Part shown: one piece after another, positions 59,504 to 64,000 of the stretch
How the letters are laid out: the number at the start of each line of letters is the position of its first letter
How positions within the stretch are numbered: position 1 is the stretch's first letter
NCBI RefSeq assembly: GCF_900141845.1
Contig: NZ_FQZB01000009.1
Location: forward strand, 124,001-188,000
Direction: 5' to 3'
DNA from: Clostridium cavendishii DSM 21758
GTDB taxonomy: Bacteria; Bacillota; Clostridia; Clostridiales; Clostridiaceae
Length of the DNA stretch: 64,000 bases
The notes under the pieces: generated by a model
The model's input: the letters and a program-made list of their open reading frames with translations, nothing else
Databases searched by the model: none
Told to the model about the DNA's origin: nothing
Made by a program: the position numbers and the translations under genes

Positions 59504-60280
59504 ATGAAATTAAAAATAGTATCTTTATTTTTAGTATTTACAAATTTATTTTGTACTCCTGCTTTTTCTTTTACTTTAAATGACACTCTAAGTAGCAAGG
59601 AATACAGTTGGTATTATATACCTCAAAAAGATTCCTCTCCACTTCCACCAAAGGAAACTCCATTTATAAAAAATCACAAAGTTTTTTATATAGGTGATTC
59701 TTCAAAAAAGGAACTTTTCTTAACTTTTGATGAAGGCTATGAGAATGGTAATACATCTAAAATTTTAGATATTTTAAAGGAAAATAAAGTTCCAGCTGCA
59801 TTTTTTGTAACTAAACCTTATATAAAACAAAACCCTGATTTAATAAAAAGAATGGTAAATGAAGGCCATTTGGTTTGTAATCATACTTCACATCATCCTT
59901 CAATGGCAACTATAAAAGATGTAAATACTTTTAATAAAGAATTTACAGATGTAGAAGTAGAATATAAAAATTTAACTGGTTTAGATATGCCTAAATTTTT
60001 CAGACCACCTATGGGAAAATATAGCGAATTATCTTTGAAATATACAGATGATTTAGGTTATAGTAGTGTATTTTGGAGTTTTGCTTATAAAGATTGGCTT
60101 ATAGACAATCAACCTTCTCCCTCTGAGGCTAAAGAGAAAATTTTAGGCAAAACGCATAATGGTGGTATCATGCTTTTACATGCAGTATCTAAAACTAATA
60201 CAAATCTATTAGATGATATTTTAAAATCTTGGAAAAATCAAGGCTATGAATTAAAATCCTTAAATGATTTAAAAAAATAA
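59504..60280 (+). CDS. PdaA-type polysaccharide deacetylase
   Basis: About 258 residues from ATG 59504-59506 after GAGGTGAT. A signal peptide (about 1-23, cut near FCTPAFS) is followed by a NodB domain (about 65-255): motif 1 LTFDEGYENG, motif 2 CNHTSHHPSM and motif 3 FRPPMGKYSEL. The TFDEGYENG form is that of PdaA, which deacetylates MurNAc of the spore cortex on the way to muramic-delta-lactam. The other plus-strand gene. Expected to be expressed in the forespore; no convincing SigG promoter found. Confidence 0.88.
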   Translation: MKLKIVSLFLVFTNLFCTPAFSFTLNDTLSSKEYSWYYIPQKDSSPLPPKETPFIKNHKVFYIGDSSKKELFLTFDEGYENGNTSKILDILKENKVPAAFFVTKPYIKQNPDLIKRMVNEGHLVCNHTSHHPSMATIKDVNTFNKEFTDVEVEYKNLTGLDMPKFFRPPMGKYSELSLKYTDDLGYSSVFWSFAYKDWLIDNQPSPSEAKEKILGKTHNGGIMLLHAVSKTNTNLLDDILKSWKNQGYELKSLNDLKK

Positions 60281-60303
60281 GGAATGCATAAAATGCATTC
60301 CTT
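60279..60303 (-). terminator. Terminator after the cyclodeaminase gene
   Basis: A perfect 11-bp stem (60279-60289 with 60293-60303, core GGAATGCAT), 3-nt loop and seven T on the minus strand. It overlaps the stop codon of the convergent pdaA-like gene, for which it has no T run, so it works mainly leftwards. Confidence 0.85.
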
Positions 60304-60307
60304 ATCC

Positions 60308-60946
60308 TTAATTAATATAATTATAAATATACCCTGAAATTTCTTCTTTATTAGTAACAGATACTTTTCTAATTCTCTCTATTTCTTCCTTTAATATTTC
60401 TTTTTCTTTAATATCTTTTATAGATGATAAATTTATAGTTACATTTAAAAGAGAACTTTCTATAGCTGCATGTAAAGTTATTGCTGCAACCCCTGCATCT
60501 GAAATTAAATTTTTATTTCCATATATCATAGCAAATTTTATATTTTCATAGAACTTTAGCGACATCTTTGCTAGCTCTAGTGGTGTATTTAAGCATTTTT
60601 TACTAGCACATTGTATTGCTTCTTTTCTAATTTTCTCTTTTTCTACGCTATCCTTAGAAAGTTTATATGACATTATAAGTTCTAAAAACGCTTCTTTATC
60701 TTTATCCATATATTTCAAAGCTTCTTTATATATATCTTCAGATTTTTTTAGATTTTCTTCAAGTTTTATTTTATTTTCTTCTGATAAATCTTCATATGCC
60801 TTTTTACCTAATGTCAAGTTATAAACCATTGCATTTAATGCTGCTGCTATTGAAGTAAGTAAGGCCGCTGCGCCTCCCCCTCCAGGAACTGGAGCACTAG
60901 AAGCTAATTCATTCAAAAATCCTTCTATAGTAAGTTTATTTAACAT
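60308..60946 (-). CDS. Cyclodeaminase/cyclohydrolase family protein (FchA-like)
   Basis: 212 residues with the family N-terminus FLNELASSAPVPGGGGAAALLTSIA, a Gly-rich turn that forms the folate-binding site. Family members include formiminotetrahydrofolate cyclodeaminase and the clostridial methenyl-THF cyclohydrolase FchA. It may serve one-carbon or histidine/purine degradation metabolism. No hut or purine-fermentation gene is beside it, so the substrate stays open. Confidence 0.85.
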   Translation of the reverse strand: MLNKLTIEGFLNELASSAPVPGGGGAAALLTSIAAALNAMVYNLTLGKKAYEDLSEENKIKLEENLKKSEDIYKEALKYMDKDKEAFLELIMSYKLSKDSVEKEKIRKEAIQCASKKCLNTPLELAKMSLKFYENIKFAMIYGNKNLISDAGVAAITLHAAIESSLLNVTINLSSIKDIKEKEILKEEIERIRKVSVTNKEEISGYIYNYIN

Positions 60947-60959
60947 AAAATTATACCTC

Positions 60960-62084
60960 CTAATTATTAAAAATATTTATTTTTTCATAAAAATCTTTGA
61001 CTATTTTATCCCAATTAAAATTTTCTAGACAACATTTATAAGTATTTAAGGATTCCTCTTTTAAACTTTCTTTACTTATATATTCTGTAAGTTTATTAGT
61101 TAAAGCTTCAGTATCTCCTATATTAACTACAGAACCATTATTATTTTTTATAAGCTCTCTAACTATTCCAACATCAGTAGATACTATTACATCTCCAAAT
61201 GCTGCCGCCTCTATAAATGCTATACCAAAGCTTTCAAATTCACTAGTTAAAGAAAAAATTTTAGCTTCCCTATATTTTTTATACAACTCATATCTATCTT
61301 CTATATTTCCTAGAAATTTAACTTTTCCTTGTAATTTTTTATATCTGGTAAAAAAGTCTTCTATTTCTTTACTAAAAGATTCTTCTATAGGTCCCACTAA
61401 ATGTAATTCCCAATCTGTTTTTTCTATATCTTTTATTGCTGCAAATGCCTCCATAAGCATCATAGTATTTTTTTCTTCTGTACCAATTCTAGCTACACTT
61501 AAAATTATATTCTTTTTTTCATCATAATTATAATCTAACTTCATAGCTTGTAATGCTTTAAAATCAACTCCATTTTTTAAAACAAAAAATTTTTCTTTTA
61601 TATAAGGTAATCTTTCTAACAAGTCAAAATATAACTGATCCTGCTCTATACTTATATAATCCACCTTATTAAAAAAACATCTAAGTATCTTTTTAGCGAA
61701 ACCGTTTAGACCATCTATCCTCTCTACTAATTTGTGACTAGAATCTAATTTCAAATACAATTTCCCCTTCTTTTGTATATGCTTATATATATAAGCATAT
61801 ACAAAAGAACTCAAGGTTACATGAAATATTTGCAAAAAGTCAATCTTTTTTGAGTTTTTTAACAAATATAGTCCTCCATCTATTGTATATGAATTAAACT
61901 TATTTTCTACAAACTCAATATTTAGTCCTTTAACTTCTTTATTCAGATATGGATATTCTCCATTTTTAAATGTTACCACAGTAGAATTATAACCATAGTT
62001 TTCATATAGTTTATAAGGTATCATCCCCATGTCTTTTACTAAATTTACATTTGCTGTTTTTAAATATTGCATATAGTAATTCAT
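60960..62084 (-). CDS. Glycosyltransferase family 4 protein
   Basis: 374 residues with the GT-B fold. The C-terminal half has ILSVARIGTEEKNTMMLMEAF, HLVGPIEES, and the donor-binding EFESFGIAFIEAAAFGDVIVSTDVGIVREL with the E-x7-E signature of GT4. It transfers an activated sugar to a growing glycan; donor and acceptor are not predictable. It lies 10 bp after the flippase gene, within the surface-polysaccharide locus. Confidence 0.88.
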   Translation of the reverse strand: MNYYMQYLKTANVNLVKDMGMIPYKLYENYGYNSTVVTFKNGEYPYLNKEVKGLNIEFVENKFNSYTIDGGLYLLKNSKKIDFLQIFHVTLSSFVYAYIYKHIQKKGKLYLKLDSSHKLVERIDGLNGFAKKILRCFFNKVDYISIEQDQLYFDLLERLPYIKEKFFVLKNGVDFKALQAMKLDYNYDEKKNIILSVARIGTEEKNTMMLMEAFAAIKDIEKTDWELHLVGPIEESFSKEIEDFFTRYKKLQGKVKFLGNIEDRYELYKKYREAKIFSLTSEFESFGIAFIEAAAFGDVIVSTDVGIVRELIKNNNGSVVNIGDTEALTNKLTEYISKESLKEESLNTYKCCLENFNWDKIVKDFYEKINIFNN

Positions 62085-62094
62085 ATTTAACCTC

Positions 62095-63501
62095 CTATTC
62101 CCTGAGTCTCTTTATGAAGTTTAAATCAATGTATTTAAATTTTATTACTAGTGCAAAATAGAACACAGACGATATTGCTATATTTACAAAAAGATTTATA
62201 TTATACCTTTTCATTATAAATACTAAAATCCCCATACTTATAGAAAATGGTAATATCTTAAACATATAAATCATTTCTTTTGTTTTTATTATACTTCTAC
62301 TTTTCATCCTCATGAATACTAAGTTTATTATTTCAGTAATAGTAGTTATAAACGCAGCTGCCATATATCCATATTTAGGTGTTATTAATAAATTTAAAAA
62401 TAAGTTCATCATAGATGATATAAATATTATTTTAAGATAATATTTTTCAAATCCCCATGCATTTAACTCATAAGCATAGATTTCTCTTATAAAAAGTATA
62501 AATATGTAAACCAATAAAACTATAAATGGCTTATATGCATCTCCAAAATCTCCACCATAAAATTTTACTATTATCTCCCTTGATAATAAAACGCCACCTA
62601 TTAGCAACGGCATAACTACCATTATTATAGTTTTAGCTGTAAAATCACAAATTTCATTTAACTCTCTCAACTTTTCTCCATAATAATACTTTGAAAATGA
62701 AGGAAATACAGGTGTAAATATAAGGCCTTCTACATTTATAAAAAAACTTATAAATGTATAAGCTGCTTGGTATAAGCCTAATTCGGCATCACTTACTGTA
62801 AAACCCAAAATTATTTTATCGCAGTTATTATTAATCATACTAAGTATTGCAGAAGCTAGAAATGGAATTCCTATATAAAAATATTTTTTAAACTTTTCAA
62901 AATTAGTGTTTATAGATATTTTAATTTTCATTTTATATATTAATATATAATATTGATATATAAAACCTATAAAAAGCCCTATAACAGTAGCTATAGGAAT
63001 TATAAATACATTCCTATTATAATTTATAACTAAAACTATTATAATTGCTGGAATTATATTTTTTATTAAGGTATATATAGCATTATGCTTCATAACCTCT
63101 ATTCCATTAAAAAACCAATCTATATTTAATGCCGTTGGAAATAACATTAATCCAAATAGTAAAAATACAATTTGAAAATCTACACCCTTTTTTATTATAA
63201 AACTTAATAACAATAACACTAGAAAAGAAAATACTGCTACTACTAATCTAAAAATTATAATATCTCCTAATATTTCTTCTAGCTTATCTTTACTTTTTGC
63301 TATTTCTCTCATACCATAAGTCTGAAGTCCAAACAAAACAATTGTAGTAAAATAGAGCATCATCTGTTGAGCTAATGTAACATATCCAAAAATACTTTTA
63401 CCAAGCACCCTTGCATAATATGCCATAGCTAAAAATGTTATTAGTTGTCCTAATATACCAGCAAAGCCAATAGATAAAAAATTTTTAATTATTTTTCTCA
63501 T
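62095..63501 (-). CDS. Polysaccharide flippase (Wzx/MATE-like, oligosaccharide flippase)
   Basis: 468 residues with about 12-14 membrane helices. The N-terminal FLSIGFAGILGQLITFLAMAYYARVLG and GYVTLAQQMM are typical of the polysaccharide biosynthesis/export family (RfbX, PST). It would move lipid-linked repeat units across the membrane for capsule, teichuronic-type polymer or S-layer glycan. It overlaps the wecG-like gene by 17 bp, so they are translated together. Confidence 0.9.
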   Translation of the reverse strand: MRKIIKNFLSIGFAGILGQLITFLAMAYYARVLGKSIFGYVTLAQQMMLYFTTIVLFGLQTYGMREIAKSKDKLEEILGDIIIFRLVVAVFSFLVLLLLSFIIKKGVDFQIVFLLFGLMLFPTALNIDWFFNGIEVMKHNAIYTLIKNIIPAIIIVLVINYNRNVFIIPIATVIGLFIGFIYQYYILIYKMKIKISINTNFEKFKKYFYIGIPFLASAILSMINNNCDKIILGFTVSDAELGLYQAAYTFISFFINVEGLIFTPVFPSFSKYYYGEKLRELNEICDFTAKTIIMVVMPLLIGGVLLSREIIVKFYGGDFGDAYKPFIVLLVYIFILFIREIYAYELNAWGFEKYYLKIIFISSMMNLFLNLLITPKYGYMAAAFITTITEIINLVFMRMKSRSIIKTKEMIYMFKILPFSISMGILVFIMKRYNINLFVNIAISSVFYFALVIKFKYIDLNFIKRLRE

Positions 63502-64000
63502 TTTTCTTCCTCTTATCTTTAATAACCTTTAACAAAAACTTAGGTATCACAAATAATCTTTTAATTCTAAATGGCTCTTTAACAACTCTATATAGCCATT
63601 CCAATCCTAATTTAATCATCCATTTAGGTGCTCTTTGGAGATTCCCAGCTATAATATCAAAACTACCTCCTACACCCATAAATATACTGCATGGCAACAT
63701 ATCCATATATTTAGAAATAAACAATTCTTGCCTTGGACACCCCATAGCCACAAAAATCATCTTAGGCTTAAGCCCTTTTATTTCTGTTACTAATTCTTCA
63801 CAATTATCTATATCAAAATAACCGTTATGATATCCTAAAACATTAAGTTCTTTATATTTTAACTTTAAATTTTCTGCACATTTAACTACAGTCTCTTGTT
63901 TTGCACCAAGTAAATATATACCTTCCCCATTAGACATTGCTGTCTTTATAAGCTCATCCATAACCTCTATACCAGCAATTTTTTCACTTACTGGTGTTCT
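63485..64000 (-). CDS. WecG/TagA/CpsF-family glycosyltransferase (5'-truncated by window edge)
   Basis: The reading frame continues upstream of the ATG at 63961 to the window edge (RTPVSEKIAGIEV, then MDELI), so that ATG is internal and about 172 C-terminal residues are visible out of an expected 240. Motifs GIYLLGAKQETV, VAMGCPRQELFI and MGVGGSFDIIAGNLQRAPKWMIKLGLEW (seen in parts) mark the family. In Bacillus, TagA adds N-acetylmannosamine to the undecaprenyl-PP-GlcNAc linkage unit for wall teichoic acid. Here it probably starts a surface polymer. Confidence 0.9.
   Translation of the reverse strand, partial: RTPVSEKIAGIEVMDELIKTAMSNGEGIYLLGAKQETVVKCAENLKLKYKELNVLGYHNGYFDIDNCEELVTEIKGLKPKMIFVAMGCPRQELFISKYMDMLPCSIFMGVGGSFDIIAGNLQRAPKWMIKLGLEWLYRVVKEPFRIKRLFVIPKFLLKVIKDKRKKNEKNN

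Overview
The window is a continuous piece of chromosome from a low-GC, endospore-forming, Gram-positive anaerobe, most likely Clostridium sensu stricto; I do not assign a species. The grounds are the very AT-rich sequence, the sporulation genes (spo0A, spoIVB, spoIIM, the full spoIIIA operon, a SpoVD-type PBP, a PdaA-type deacetylase), a MarR-regulated type II fatty acid operon, and clostridial division and cell-wall gene order. Nearly every gene lies on the minus strand. Only two genes, rqcH and the pdaA-like gene, are on the plus strand. I see no rRNA, tRNA, insertion sequence, prophage or CRISPR array.

Layout by coordinate; minus-strand operons read right to left. 1-4950: fatty acid operon fabT-fabH-acpP-fabD-fabG-fabF-accB (accB cut by the window edge), with two FabT-like palindromes on a strong promoter. 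5100-12400: pdp, a XerD-like recombinase with altered catalytic residues, spoIIM, a Nudix hydrolase, an SGNH-like protein, spo0A and spoIVB. 12400-21800: nusB-folD-xseA-xseB-ispA-dxs-tlyA-nadK-argR-recN, covering housekeeping, isoprenoid and DNA-repair functions. 22000-28700: asp23, spoIIIAA-AH, a coiled-coil/zinc-ribbon protein and efp. 28900-34500: a type IV pilus/type II secretion-like cluster (ATPase, platform protein, four pilin-like proteins, an unrecognised protein, PilN-like and PilO-like proteins). 34550-41700: a lipoprotein, dapF, rqcH (+), an RlmL-like methyltransferase, pyrR, rluD and a YteA/DksA-like protein. 41700-48400: aroF, divIVA, ylmH, yggT, sepF, yggS, two DUF881 proteins around sbp, and ftsQ/divIB. 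48700-58050: the dcw cluster mraZ-rsmH-ftsL-spoVD-murE-murF-mraY-ftsW, with three MraZ-type boxes. 58200-64000: ychF, a pdaA-like gene (+), a cyclodeaminase, then a glycosyltransferase, a flippase and a WecG/TagA-type transferase that begin a surface-polysaccharide locus continuing off the right edge.

The parts form coherent programmes. Spo0A starts sporulation. SpoIIM (engulfment), SpoIIIA-AH (feeding channel) and SpoIVB (SigK checkpoint protease in Bacillus) act later, and candidate SigH, SigF and SigE promoters lie where Bacillus biology predicts them. The division block (DivIVA, SepF, FtsQ, FtsW, FtsL, SpoVD/PBP) sits beside the Mur/Mra precursor enzymes. MurE carries the meso-diaminopimelate motif, and dapF supplies that residue.

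The observations most worth a second look are: the recombinase with three altered active-site residues; the minimal pilus-like cluster with an unrecognised protein, an E5-less pilin-like subunit and a possibly disrupted PilB N-terminus; a pair of 69-bp palindromic repeats at places where ileS and lspA would be expected; and the clear FabT and MraZ operator architectures.
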